Shown here: positions 1-11,470 of the stretch, piece after piece | How positions within the stretch are numbered: the stretch's first letter is position 1 | How the letters are laid out: each line of letters begins with the position of its first letter | Origin: Prunella strophiata | Lineage: Eukaryota; Chordata; Aves; Passeriformes; Prunellidae | Assembly: GCA_036583965.1 (NCBI GenBank) | Contig: JAZBQD010000028.1 | Span: forward strand, 620,001 to 684,000 | Length of the DNA stretch: 64,000 bases | Reading direction: 5' to 3' | Translations under genes and position numbers: made by a program | The notes under the pieces: generated by a model | Told to the model about the DNA's origin: nothing | The model's database searches: none | The model's input: the letters and a program-made list of their open reading frames with translations, nothing else

Positions 1-268
1 TAATTCAAACTCCCTAAGAGAAAAAGAGTCCAGGTCAGAGTTATTAGTATACATTTCAATTTTCTAATTTTTTTTTCTCATTCTGAGGAGGACCTTTAGT
101 TATCATCCATTTTATCATATTGCAATTGGGGGAAGAAAGGTGAAAGGAAGGAGTGGAAGCAAAGGAGAAAACCCCAAATGCACTGGAGAAAATTTGGAAA
201 AGTACGAGGCTGGTGGGACAATTTAGTAGCAAAGCTCCTTACAAGAACAGGCCATAATGCTACTTGGG
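1..268. other. Unique non-coding sequence
   Basis: AT-rich sequence with no recognisable gene or repeat family. Open frames here run into the neighbouring A/C-rich tract and translate to low-complexity protein, so I do not treat them as coding. Confidence 0.5.
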
Positions 269-465
269 AAAAAAAAAAAATCACCCCAAAATCAAAACAA
301 GCAAACAAACAAAACAAATAAACAAACAAAAAACCCAACAAATAATCCCCCACACAACAAAAACAGAAAACTAAACAAAACAAAACAGAAACACCACAGT
401 AAAAACACAGTAAAAACCCAGACAAACGCCTCGAAAAGAAAACCCCCCAAACCAACAGAAAAGAA
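269..465. repeat. A/C-rich low-complexity tract (CAAA-type)
   Basis: The tract opens with a run of 12 A and continues as irregular CAAA, CAAAA and ACCC words with almost no G or T on the plus strand. It has no fixed period. Three other A/C-rich tracts in this window (8217-8450, 24281-24313 and 62506-62658) have the same composition. Frames on both strands are open only because the sequence lacks stop-codon words. Confidence 0.85.
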
Positions 466-1222
466 TGTTAGATGAAAGTAGCTTTCCATTGCTAGTTGAG
501 CAAATTTTGCCTTTCCAGCTGACTCCAAAGGCTGCTTTTAACCTGCAGGACTGTCTTGGGGATGGTTCATTATCCCATCCCATTTTTGGGGTTTTTGATC
601 TGTTTTGTTAGACCCAGATGTCTCAGCTCATGGCCCCCAGTTTGCGCCAGCCCCTGTGAGAAAGAGGAATCATAATCGACAGCTCGATGCTTTAGCACCC
701 TGTCTGCCAGGCCAGAAGAGCAAAGGTACTTCCAAAATAGCTTCTTAGGGACAGCTTATCTCCTTCATAATCCAGAGAACAAAAAAAGAGCATAAACCAA
801 AACAATGAGAAAATATAAAAGAGAGTAGGGAAAAATACATCTGAAGCCAAAAGGTGCTATCCAGAGATTACATTGGAGCAGAGGTAGTAAAGAAAAGTAT
901 GCAACAAAACAGGGATGGAGCTGAGGAATTTCCTCTGAGTTTTTAAATGGTGAGTAAAATGGAGCAGTTACATAACACAAATGACAGGCAGTGATGGAGA
1001 TAAGAGCATTGCAATTTAAGATTAGGGGAACTTTTTCTGGGGCAAGAAGATTTTTCTGTTTTCTTACAAAGACTATTTGTTTCTTAATTTTCCAGGCATT
1101 CCAGCCAAGCGCTCAGTTGCTTAATCCAGCCATAGTGGGTTTGTAATATCCCACCCTCAGTACCTACACTGTTATGAAATGTCTTCCTCTTCCTCCAAAA
1201 AAGACAAAAAAATAAAAAGGCA
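466..1222. other. Unique non-coding sequence
   Basis: Mixed AT-rich sequence between the A/C-rich tract and the GAAA array. Open frames are short and have no recognisable domain. The last 30 bases grade into A-rich sequence that leads into the array. Confidence 0.5.
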
Positions 1223-1251
1223 GGAAGGAAGAAAGAAAGAAAGAAAGAAAG

Positions 1252-1316
<65 letters not shown>

Positions 1317-1340
1317 AGAAAGAAGAAAGAAAGAAAGAAA

Positions 1341-1417
<77 letters not shown>

Positions 1418-1443
1418 AGAAAGAAGAAAGAAAGAAGAAGAAA

Positions 1444-1500
<57 letters not shown>

Positions 1501-1526
1501 AGAAAGAAGAAAGAAGAAAGAAGAAA

Positions 1527-1557
<31 letters not shown>

Positions 1558-1611
1558 TAAAGAAAGAAAGAAATAAAGAAAGAAAGAAAGAAATAAAGAA
1601 AGAAAGAAATA

Positions 1612-1655
<44 letters not shown>

Positions 1656-1795
1656 AGAAAGAAGAAAGAAGAAAGAAAGAAAGAAGAAAGAAAGAAAGAA
1701 ATAAAGAAAGAAAGAAAGAAATAAAGAAAGAAAGAAATAAAGAAAGAAAGAAAGAAATAAAGAAAGAAAGAAATAAAGAAAGAAAGAAAGAAATA

Positions 1796-1831
<36 letters not shown>

Positions 1832-1937
1832 AATAAAGAAAGAAAGAAAGAAAGAAAGAAAGAAGAAAGAAGAAAGAAGAAAGAAAGAAAGAAAGAAGAA
1901 AGAAAGAAAGAAATAAAGAAAGAAAGAAAGAAAGAAA

Positions 1938-1978
<41 letters not shown>

Positions 1979-2252
1979 AGAAAGAAAGAAAGAAATAAAG
2001 AAAGAAAGAAAGAAGAAAGAAGAAAGAAAGAAAGAAAGAAAGAAAGAAGAAAGAAAGAAAGAAATAAAGAAAGAAAGAAATAAAGAAAGAAAGAAAGAAA
2101 GAAAGAAGAAAGAAAGAAAGAAAGAAAGAAAGAAGAAAGAAGAAAGAAGAAAGAAAGAAAGAAAGAAAGAAATAAAGAAAGAAAGAAAGAAGAAAGAAAG
2201 AAAGAAAGAAAGAAATAAAGAAAGAAAGAAATAAAGAAAGAAAGAAATAAAA
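1223..2252 (+). repeat. GAAA/GAA polypurine microsatellite, about 1.03 kb
   Basis: This is nearly pure purine on the plus strand: GAAA units with frequent GAA slips (GAAAGAAGAAA) and, mainly in the 3' half, about 20 TAAA interruptions, whose single T is the only pyrimidine seen. It starts with GGAA units and contains a run of 35 A at 1252-1286. Because a four-base repeat without stop words stays open in all frames, it produces a 382-codon minus-strand frame made of Ser, Phe and Leu and a 181-codon plus-strand Lys/Glu/Arg frame. Neither is a gene. Such tracts are prone to triplex (H-DNA) formation and length change. The true length may differ because assemblers handle these arrays poorly. Confidence 0.97.
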
Positions 2253-3161
2253 TGGTTTGAGTTCAGAATCTCTAAGGAAGTGTCACAAGTTAGTGTTCTG
2301 TCTTTGTTCCAAAGGTCCACAGATAAATTGTACCCAGTTCCCAGAGGCAGATCACTGCCTCAGAAATTCGCTTGGACAAGCAAAGAGCATGAGATACTTC
2401 CAAGATTTAATGGTTACAAGGTGAAAAGATGACTTTCTGGAAATATTCTGCAGTGAGCATCCCATCACTTACAAGAAGTTTGTAGAGAGCAAACGAAGAA
2501 AAGTGAGCAACTGAAGGAAAGTAAAGTCATCCAGAGATGTGGCTGCAAATTCAGAATCCATTCAGTGCACTCTGGCACAAGCATTGGAGCCATCAGGGAC
2601 CCCTGATATACTCCTCTGACATTTCCCTTCATGCACAGAAGGGGCTCATGTAGAGCAACCACGTTGCTTATGCAGATTCTGCTCCACCTGACCACCCCCC
2701 TCACACAGAAAACAGTGTAAAAGACAGCAAAGAAAGAATAAAAATGTAGTGTTGAGTCATATGAGATGTTTAAAAACATAATTTTTGTATGTTCATCAAG
2801 CGTACCAATTATTTAAGCTATGCATTAGAGAACTTTAGGCATGTTTAAACAAAGTATATGAAATGATCTAAATAGTTTTATCATATTTTTAGCACAGATA
2901 GCATAAGAAATTCCACACCAGCTTAACAGTAAGGGATCAGGGCACAAAATAGCAGGTGAGATTTAGGTTAAAGAATATACAGGGCCATCTACATAGCAAA
3001 TAATTTCTCAGCTCACTCATGTACCCTGTTGTTGGTTCTAAAAGGAAGAGCCTGGGGGAGATGGTTCTGTGTGAACTTTGCCCTCAGGACCCTGCAACAC
3101 AGCCCTGCAGTGCCTCACATGTGGACAGAAACATGGGGCTGCTTCAGCAGCAGAGCAGCAT
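2253..3161. other. Unique non-coding sequence
   Basis: Non-repetitive sequence between two tandem arrays. The minus strand holds a 104-codon open frame at 2465-2779 with no recognisable domain and no coding context. I see no transposon signature. Confidence 0.45.
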
Positions 3162-3560
3162 GGAATATGGAATATGGAATGTGGAATGGGGAATGGGGAA
3201 TGGGGAATATGGAATATGGAATAGGAAATATGGAATATAGAATGGGAAATATGGAATATGGGATGTGGAATGTGGAATATGGAATATGGAATAGGAAATA
3301 TGGAATGTGAAATATGGAATATGGAATAGTGAATATGGAATGTGAAATGTGGAATATGGAATGGGAAATACGGAATAGGTAATATGGAATGGGAAATATG
3401 GAATATGGAATAGGAAATATGGAACAGGAAATATGGACTGTGGAATATGGAATAAGAAATATGAAATATGGAATGTGGGATAGAAAATATGGAATAGGAA
3501 ATATGTAATATGGACTAGGAAATATGGAATGCGGAATAGGAAATATGGAATGTGAAGTGC
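3162..3560 (+). repeat. GGAATAT heptamer array, 57 units, no indels
   Basis: Read from 3162, the sequence divides into 57 consecutive 7-bp units with no insertion or deletion, ending in a degenerate unit at 3554-3560. The base unit is GGAATAT; common variants are GGAATAG, GAAATAT, GGAATGT and GGAATGG. A 21-bp higher-order word, GGAATAT-GGAATAG-GAAATAT, recurs (for example units 8-10, 18-20 and 35-37). Since three heptamers equal seven codons, the minus strand reads as a seven-residue Phe/Pro/Tyr/Ser/Ile repeat inside a 171-codon open frame at 3115-3630. I regard that frame as a by-product of the array. The GGAAT core resembles the pentamer of human satellites II/III, but the period differs and no relationship is claimed. 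Confidence 0.95.
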
Positions 3561-4472
3561 ATCTGGGCCACTGCAAGGGCTGGAGGCTTCTCTCCACCTT
3601 TCTCATCAAGTTTTGGTCTCTACCACACAAAGAAATTGAGAAAGTGAATCCAAACCTTATGTTTCAAGACAGACAAAAATGAAAAAGCTTTTACCTTCCA
3701 CCATTTTCTGACTGAATTTTAATTAGTTTTCAATCAAAAACTTGATCATGTTTATTCTTAAACAGTGCACGTGTTGAAAATTTCTGCCATCCTTTCAGTT
3801 GTAGCACAGCAGCTTTTCTGTTCCCCTGAGTTTAACAATCTGTGTGTGTGTGTCCTTCCACTGCCTCAGCCCACCACTCCCATTGGGAAGAGCTGGATTG
3901 GTGCAGGTTGTGTTTTGTTTCTCCAATTTCATGTTAGATCTGACAGGAAGAACAGCTATACACTTGTCATCCCCTTGCAGACACTTCCTCCTTTTATCAC
4001 TAGGCCCAGATGCTTTTAATTAGATTTTGCTTCTCCTACAGCTTTGATCTCCTTTACAAAAGTCAGACTGCTCCACTGTACAAGAATGTGAAAAAAAAAA
4101 TCCTGGAAAAGAGCTTCTAAAATAGTGTTTCTTTCTTCCCTACTTTTATTTTTATGTTTCCTCTTCTTTCTGTACTTTGCCATAGGGTTCCTCATAAAAT
4201 ATCTGGACAAAAAGTCAACATTTTCAAATTAATTTCTCACACTGAAAAGTCCTTTCTCCTCAGACAACCCCAGGGCACTAATAGCATCTTTTTATATATT
4301 CCTACTTGTCTTTTTCCATCCATTAAATGTCTAGATCAAGGGTTCTTGGACTCAGCATGCACAATCTTATCATGCTGTTTTCTTAATTTAAATGCTTGTC
4401 TTCACTCCACAGTCTAATACTTCATCTGTTCATTTGCAGATCTCCTTAATTCACTGAGTTGATGAAACATTT

Positions 4473-4475
<3 letters not shown>
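3561..4475. other. Unique non-coding sequence
   Basis: AT-rich sequence with a short TG run near 3841-3853. No gene or transposon signature recognised. Confidence 0.45.

Positions 4476-4511
<36 letters not shown>
4476..4511. repeat. (AT)18 microsatellite
   Basis: An uninterrupted AT dinucleotide run of 36 bases. It is a simple repeat and likely length-polymorphic. Confidence 0.97.
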
Positions 4512-4513
<2 letters not shown>

Positions 4514-5354
4514 TATTCATGAGAGTCAGTTTTGTGTGTCCCCTGCCCCAATTCCAGCCCTGGAGAAATACAAACAGTCTGGTTGATTAGTGCAAGCACA
4601 AATGCAGATTCTTCTCTTCTCCCTACATCAGAATCATTGTGTTCCACTTTTCACTGGGTCATATCCAAATATTTGTTCACTTCTGCACTGGTGTCCCCAT
4701 GGCCACTGTCCCTTCCCCACTGCCCAGAAGTTGAGCCTGTGTTGTCACCCCAGGCAGCCACACTGCTGGGTCCTGAGCCATGGTCACACGCCTTGCTCTG
4801 CCTGCTGAGACCCTGGGGAGGGTGTGGTGACATCAGGGCAGGTGATGGGGTGGCAGTGGAGCAAAACAACTTCTTCTGGCTGACGTGCCTCCTTCCTGAG
4901 CACCAGTGAGCAGGAATTACTCAGAAGCTACCCTGAATGGACAGGGGCTCACAGAGAGGGACACAAACACTGCCCAAGGCTGAAAAATGCCCCGCACACA
5001 GCACGGGCAGGAAGGGATGCGTTAGTCCCAGGATGGAACTGGGACAGCTCTATGGACACCATTTCTCCCACAGTCAGGTGTGGCAGGAGCAGTGGCCTCC
5101 AAAAGCAGGGGAGTCATTCCTGAGCTGCCCCAGATGTGCACTACTACCAAAAAGTGAGAATTGCCATCCCTTAAAATGTGCTGTCCTAAGGGCATCCTGT
5201 CACTCAAACACATCTTGGCTTTGGCTTCAGGGACACTTTCAGCAGGTTAAAAACCACTGCCTCACTCACAGAACGTGATGAGGAGATGGGAGAGCTCAGG
5301 AGGGACAGACGGCACCAAAGGTAATTCAGACCTCGTATCTTAAGTTGCAAGATG
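4512..5354. other. Moderately GC-richer sequence without recognised gene
   Basis: Sequence at 4530-5290 is less AT-rich than its surroundings and contains several open frames of 60-125 codons on both strands. These overlap one another, lack a common frame and show no recognisable domain. The last 60 bases may belong to the LTR-like element that follows, since I found no target-site duplication to fix its left edge. Confidence 0.4.
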
Positions 5355-6033
5355 TGTCTGGGGTGTGTATTCTGTTGCCATCTGTCAGAGGTGGGGCAGT
5401 TATCTTCTGTTCACTGGGCAGTTTTCTTTATCTCTCCCACAGCCAATCCTCCCTCCAGGAGATCTCTGCTGTCCATGGCCAGTGAGTGTCCCTGCATGGC
5501 TGATCAAATTCCATCATCCCACTGGGAGATGCTCTGCCCAGGGCAGGAGCCAAGCATTCCTGCCTGGATAGAATCTGACCCTGGAACACCACAGCAGCCT
5601 TTGCCCACTGCTGCATTCCCAGAGGAGCAGCTTTCTTCTCCTCTGCATTCCCAGAGGGAGAGCAGGCCCATCTGCAGCAGCCCTGGAGCTGCAGAGGAAA
5701 ACTCCCCCCTTGTGCAGGATCCCTGCTCCAGCAGAACCAGCCCTGGCACTGCAGGAGGGCTGCAGCCACCATGGCATGGGACTGTGCCACCACCCTGACC
5801 CACAGGGGGTCAGCTCCTGCTCTGAATCTGCCAGTAGTTGGGGTTTTTTTGTACTATTGCATTTGTGTTTTTAATTTTCCTAGTAAAGAACTGTTATTCC
5901 TATTCCCATATCTTTGCCTGAGAGCCCCCTAATTTCAAAATTATAATAATTTGGAGGGAGGGGGTTTACATTTTCCATTTCAATGAAGGCTCCTGCCTTC
6001 CTTAGTGGACACCTGGCTTTTCAAACCAAGACA
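5355..6033 (+). mobile_element. Probable solo LTR of an avian endogenous retrovirus
   Basis: The segment starts TGTCT and ends AGACA, a perfect 5-bp inverted terminal repeat in the TG...CA form typical of LTRs. It is about 680 bp long. The first two thirds are GC-richer and U3-like. A T-rich stretch near 5840-5885 follows, with AGTAAAGAAC as a possible variant polyadenylation region, then an AT-rich U5-like tail. It resembles LTRs that I recall as common in songbird genomes, but I cannot assign a family without a library search. No target-site duplication is visible (the flanks end GATG and begin CCCAG), so the ends may be off or the copy rearranged. A 148-codon frame inside it is not considered coding. 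Confidence 0.55.
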
Positions 6034-8216
6034 CCCAGCAACCCCCACAGTTTATCATCCAATTCCAGCACAGTTATATGCAAGGAAATTTCAACAAAAT
6101 CAGTGGAGCTAAATTTAACCTGGTCACTCTGCTGAAAGGTGCAACCTGAGGAATATTTCTGAAGATGGGTCTGGATGGGCTGACCTCTTTTCTGATGTAA
6201 CTGAGTGCACCATCAGATTGTAAACCTGAAACACAGCTCCAGCAGAAATCAAAGGGAGTTCTGTCTTCAATGAAAGACTATTTCCCCCTTGAGCCTTCAG
6301 CAGTGCTTTGTAAATGATGAGACATCTGAGCAGCTGTTCTGCTGCTACAGCTCTAGTCATCAAACAGATAATGAAAGAGGGGAGCAGTTTTATACTCTTA
6401 TCCTTTTTAGTTCAGAGGTCTGCAGTTCTAGGACCTGCTTTGGAGCAAAACACAAACTAAGTTACGAGCCATACAACCTCCCTCTGGGGAAGTGGCCTCA
6501 TTTCCTCAGCAGAGGTAGCAGAGAAGAGCAGCACTCCTGGAGATTTCCAAGGCCCTTCAGGAGACACCACTCATGCCTTCAAAATTCCTCTTATCCCAGA
6601 ACTGCCTCCTGCAGTCCAGTCAGGTAACTTTGAATTCAACTTTGGTAATTCAAAATATTCTATCTTTCTCCATTAAGGACCATAAAAAACTTTACCTTAA
6701 GACAGAAAATTTTAAATCATTATATATCAGAGTTTTTATCTCAGTGGTTTTTCTTAATGAAAAGATTTTTTCCCAGCAGAAACACAGTTTAAAAATATAT
6801 TCTTGCACTTCTAAAATATTTCTTCCTTTTTTTTTTTTCTTCTTTTTTTTCAGTAAAAGATAGTGAAGTCAGTTTAATAAGCTAGATAGAAAATAATTTC
6901 CTTTGTACTAAAATTTCTTTTACTGTTACTTTGAATCCCCAGGTCAAGGTGTCAAGCTGCCCTTTACAGGCAGTCAGAGTCTCAAACAGCCACTTTGCAG
7001 GATTTGTAGTGATATGCTCCCTCACCCTGCTGCCACAATTTTTCTGGGACAGACACTTGTCAGGACCACTGCACACGACAGAACTTTCCGTGAATGGTAA
7101 AATTAGCCTCTCCAGTGAGGTTCCAGGCACTGTTACTGAACACTGATGTCATGTTTAAATAAGTTCTGTATTAAAGCAGTGAGGGGCTTTGGACTATTTC
7201 TAGACCTTGAAGTATTTTCATACTGCAGCTGCCCTGTGAACACCTAATTAATATTTCTCCTGCCATCGTCTCTCCTTTCTCCTCACCCCTTCCTGCTGCT
7301 GTAATTCCTTCTCAGCTGCTATCCCACCCAGCTCTCTCTGATTTGGAACCACCCCCTGACAGAGGCAAGCTTTAAAAGCAGGGTTGTCTTTATTTTCATC
7401 AAGAGAAATCACAGCTGCAAGTTTCAGTACCCACAGAGGCTTTTAACCGTGACTTTTTATTAGAAGTGCTAAATTGGGAGTAATAAAAACTCCCAATTTA
7501 ATAGTTTAATAAAAAGAGGAAGCTAAAAGCCAGCATGGCTGTGGAGGAGCAGCAGTGAGACTGGAGGTGCCAAATATTTGATTTTTAAATGGCTCAGCTT
7601 TCTCCTGTGTTTTATGGCTCTACAGAAAGGCTCTCCAGTGAACTGCCTTGGGCACAGCCAGGTTCTGCTCATGAGCTGGAGCAATGTGGCTGTGTACTCT
7701 GCACCCAGACAAACCCTGGGCTACCCTCAGATGCTCTGTGACTACACAGGGGTGGCTTTTGCACAGCAGCCAGGAGGAAAAGTCCTGGCTATGATTTTCT
7801 GGAGCATTCTGCAGGCAGACCTGGGGCCAGGCTCTTTGAAATAGCAAAGGATTTATCTACAAACAGGGGTTTCTGTCTCTTTGTAGCACAAATGTTTCAA
7901 ATCTGACTCTTATTTCTTGTGAGAAATTTGGGGTTGTTTTCCAGAAACAAGGCAAAGTTGGTTTTGAGCAGCAAGGGGTAACCATGAAAATTCAGTGGGA
8001 ATGCAGCAGGAAGCTTCTGCCCAAGTAGCCAAAAGTAATCATGATGTCACACAAAAAGGCTGCACTACCACACCCCGCTATTGCCAGATCTCCCCGAACT
8101 GCTGCCTGGTAGTGAATTCTGCTTTCATTAATCTGTAACACTGGAAATATTACAGGAGTTCAGTTTTATTTCCAATGTTAGAATTCAAACTGGACTAGCA
8201 CCAGTAATCCCAGCAT
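6034..8216. other. Unique non-coding sequence
   Basis: Largely unique AT-rich sequence. A pyrimidine tract at 6821-6850 ends in TTTCAG and superficially resembles a 3' splice site, but no open exon follows. Other frames are short and without recognised domains. Confidence 0.45.
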
Positions 8217-8476
8217 AAAAACCAAAACAAACAAGCAAACACAAAAACCCCCCAAACAAACAAACACAAAAAACCAACGACAAAAAAAAAAAAAAACAAC
8301 AACCCAAAACCAAACCACAAAAAAACCCCAACCAACCAAAAAAAAAAAAAACAAAAAACCCCCAAAAAACAAAAAAAAACCCAAAAAAACCCCAACAACA
8401 ACAACAAAAAAAAGCCCCAACAGCTGAAAAAATACCCTTCAAACCCTTCCTTTTTTTTTTTTTTTTTTTTTTTTTT
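8217..8476. repeat. A/C-rich tract ending in T26
   Basis: About 200 bases of CAAA, ACCC and CAA words with long A runs, almost free of T and G, then a short mixed linker and an uninterrupted run of 26 T at 8451-8476. Minus-strand frames here are Phe/Gly/Val low-complexity artefacts. The T run could be the tail of a minus-strand retroposed sequence, but I recognise no source to its right and see no AATAAA upstream of it on that strand. Confidence 0.85.
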
Positions 8477-9376
8477 AATCAAATAAAGCTTATGACTCAG
8501 CTTTGTGGTCCATGTAAGCCCTAATATTGCAAGCATTAAACAACATTGTAAACACAATTTTTGAGATCTGGTTTTGTCAGAAGTCACAGCTACACATGCT
8601 AACTTCAGAAAAATTAGTAAAGACCCAAGGAAAACCTAATCTAAATGACAAAACAAGTTTCTATATAAAATGAATGGACAACTCAGCAACATTTGTCTAA
8701 ATAAGAACAATTCATCTCTTATTGTTGGAAATAAAGGAAGGATAGGCTTTAGCTGGATTGTGCCAGCTGTCCCTGTCAGTATTAGAGAGTGCTCTCAATA
8801 TACAATTTCTGCTTTAACAAGATGCTTTAAATGTTACTTTTAATTATTTCCATTCTCTAGCAGGCTTTCTGGACTTCAGACAGTTGCTGTTCCCCATACT
8901 GCAAACTATAACTGGAGTTTTTAACCTTCTGAAGGTCTGGATGAAGCAGTCCTAAAACGTTCTGCAAGGAATTTTACAGGTTTATTAGCTGACTCCGTTA
9001 AAAAGTGCTGATTGCTGTGGGAGTACACAGAGGTTAACAGGCAGGAATTATTCCGAGCTCTCTATGAGGCACCATCAGCACACCAAAACAATAATCCCTG
9101 CTGGGTACCACCAGAAACTTACGGAAATGTCAGGGAGAAGGGGATTTTGAGGAAGGCTAAACCAAGCGCACACGCCTTGCATCAGTCCCGAGGGACAGGG
9201 AGATCTGAGAGCAGAGGAATGAAAGGATGCAAAGCCTCAGCTCTGCTGCTGCCAGAGTTAGCAAATTCCCCTTCAGGGAACGAGCAGCTCGGCTGTGGTT
9301 GCTGCTCCCAGGCACAATTTCTGCTGGAACTGTCAGAATCCTGCAGGGCTCTGTTCCCAGCACTACCCAAAGATGA

Positions 9377-9412
9377 GTGTGTATATGGGTGTGTGTATAT
9401 ACATATATATAA
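9377..9412. repeat. Compound TG/TA simple repeat
   Basis: Alternating GTGTGTATAT and ATATATA words over about 36 bases, an imperfect purine-pyrimidine dinucleotide repeat. Confidence 0.75.
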
Positions 9413-11444
9413 ATGTCTGTATATTTCTGTCACTTGATTCTTCCACACAAGAACATTCCCATTCAGCCCCACTCTGAAAGCATTTGTTTCACCCATTTTA
9501 GTATTTGTCACTTGAGAAGTTTCTCTTCCTTCTTCTTCTAGCAACTGCTTGTCAGAAGCCAGTGTCAGCCCCTAATGTTGGCAATTCCCTCTTGCATGGC
9601 TTCTCCTTCCAAAACCTGCATTAGCAATTCCTGGGAAAACAGAGCAGGAGCAACTGCTGCAATGAAGGAGGGAGCCCACACCAGTGGAAATTTGGGGCTT
9701 ACAGTTATTGAAAGAAGAAAACAGAATCAGTAACACTTTGTGTATTTGTTCCCAAGTTCCTTTCAAGTCCATGTAAAAGGGCATTACCCTGTTGCTTCTG
9801 AATTTTATAAAGCCTAATTTCTGAAAAGACTACAGTTGTTAAAGTTATTTTACACAAATTCCCTAGCACAGATATTTGATGTGTTTCAAGAAATTCTGGC
9901 ATCTCTCTTTTGGTGAGTTTTGGTGTTCTTTGCTGGCTTCTGGAAAATCTTTGCATAAATACTTTGGATCAGAGGATGAATTTTTTTGATAGCACAAAGG
10001 ATAAAAGTTCTGTTTCAGTAGTAGATGAATAAAAATGTTTATGGATTATATAAAGAAACATTACTTTGTTGAAACAGATTCTTACTAAATTTTCATGCAA
10101 ATTTTATCAGAAAAGACTTCTGAGGTTCACGACTAAATTAAAACCTGCAGAATTAGAAGCTATGCTGTGATCTCTGAATGACCAACTTAACCTCAGATTT
10201 ATAGACAATGAGAAAGCTCCCAAGGAAAAGGAAATCCATAATCTCTGGGTGAAGAGACTCCCTGTGGCCCAGGCTCTGAGGTTCTGGCCCTTGCTCTCCC
10301 TCAGACAGACAATGGGAGCCTTCCAGATTGCAAGAGCTCAGCTTAAAACAGGAATGGCAGCATGATCTTCAGTGTTTTGGAGCTTTTCCCTTGCACTACA
10401 TAATAGAAAACATTTTCAAGTTTCAAAATAGTTTCAAACAAAAGCAAAGAATTTTTTAAACATTTAAAATATTTTCTGAAGTCCCTTTTTAGGAGTTTTT
10501 TAATGATTTCTAGAGCTGATCAGTTGAAATTCTTCCACAGACACACTCCATATCCAGGTTCTTTTCCTGAATTCTTCTCATTCTCATGGTGATTTTCCAG
10601 CTCTCAGTTTCTCATGCAGCCTGGCCTGACCCCCAAAAGGGTGTTGTTTCCTACTCTATCACACTTTACAAAGTTTTCTTCATAGCCTACAACTGCTGGA
10701 TTTCAATCTGTAAAATTTTGCAATTCTGGCAAGACCATTTAATTGATTTGTGGTCACAGAGGAGATGCCAGGTAGATCTGTCTGGAAGAGAAAATGTTTC
10801 CTGGTGCTGCAAAAATGTAAAAGATGGAAACACCAGGGACTGGTAATTCCACATCAATAAATTCCAAGGTCATCTAGAAGCGACAGCAGATAATTAAAGA
10901 GCATAACTTTACCACTGGCAACCTGATCTCAGTTAAGCATTCCATCTTAAAACTGTTGAAATTAAAAGGAGAATGAAAAATCTGCTTTTTAAAATCACAC
11001 TATTGAGGAATTTTCAAGGCCACCTTAAAAGGTGGATTTTCCACCTCTGATCTCCTCTGTTATTTACAGCTTGGGCATTTTATTTATACACAGCTACAAC
11101 TCTCCCTACTCCTTCCCCAGGAGGAGTGCCTAGTATTTAAAACATGCATTAAAGGGCTGCTGAGCCGATGCTAAATCTATTTCTGTCCTTGTAAATACTG
11201 CTTTGCTCAGGGGAGCTGAAGCGTTTTGGAATCCAACTTTATTTGGCATTCCTATTTTGGAACAAGAATTGCCAAATACCAGGCATAGCATGTGAGCAAG
11301 GCAGGAGCTCCCTCCCAGTGCTACCCCAGCATGACACTGGGGAGGATTCTCTCTGGAAATTGTCCTTCAGGAACAATCCCTGCTGCCACCTCTGTGTTAC
11401 AAATATCAACAACTGAGTGAGTGAAGGCAGCACCAAGTGCTCCT

Positions 11445-11470
11445 GGAGAGAGAGACAGAGAGAGAGAGAC
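11445..11470. repeat. (GA)n microsatellite
   Basis: A GA dinucleotide run of about 26 bases with one GACA interruption. Confidence 0.85.

Noticed and set aside
1172..2320. 382-codon minus-strand open frame and 181-codon plus-strand frame
   Set aside because: Both are translations of the GAAA array; the repeat contains no stop words, so the frames stay open by composition.
3162..3560. CRISPR-like or centromeric satellite array
   Set aside because: No spacer-repeat structure; 399 bp of heptamers in unique surroundings is a local minisatellite.
3115..3630. 171-codon minus-strand frame rich in Phe, Pro, Tyr, Ser and Ile
   Set aside because: It follows from the indel-free heptamer array; there is no signal for translation or a known protein family.
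6821..6853. Long pyrimidine tract ending in CAG, like a 3' splice site
   Set aside because: No open, plausible exon or 5' splice partner follows; T-rich runs are common in this window.
8451..8560. T26 as the tail of a minus-strand processed pseudogene
   Set aside because: No AATAAA upstream of the tail on that strand, no recognisable gene sequence and no target duplication seen.
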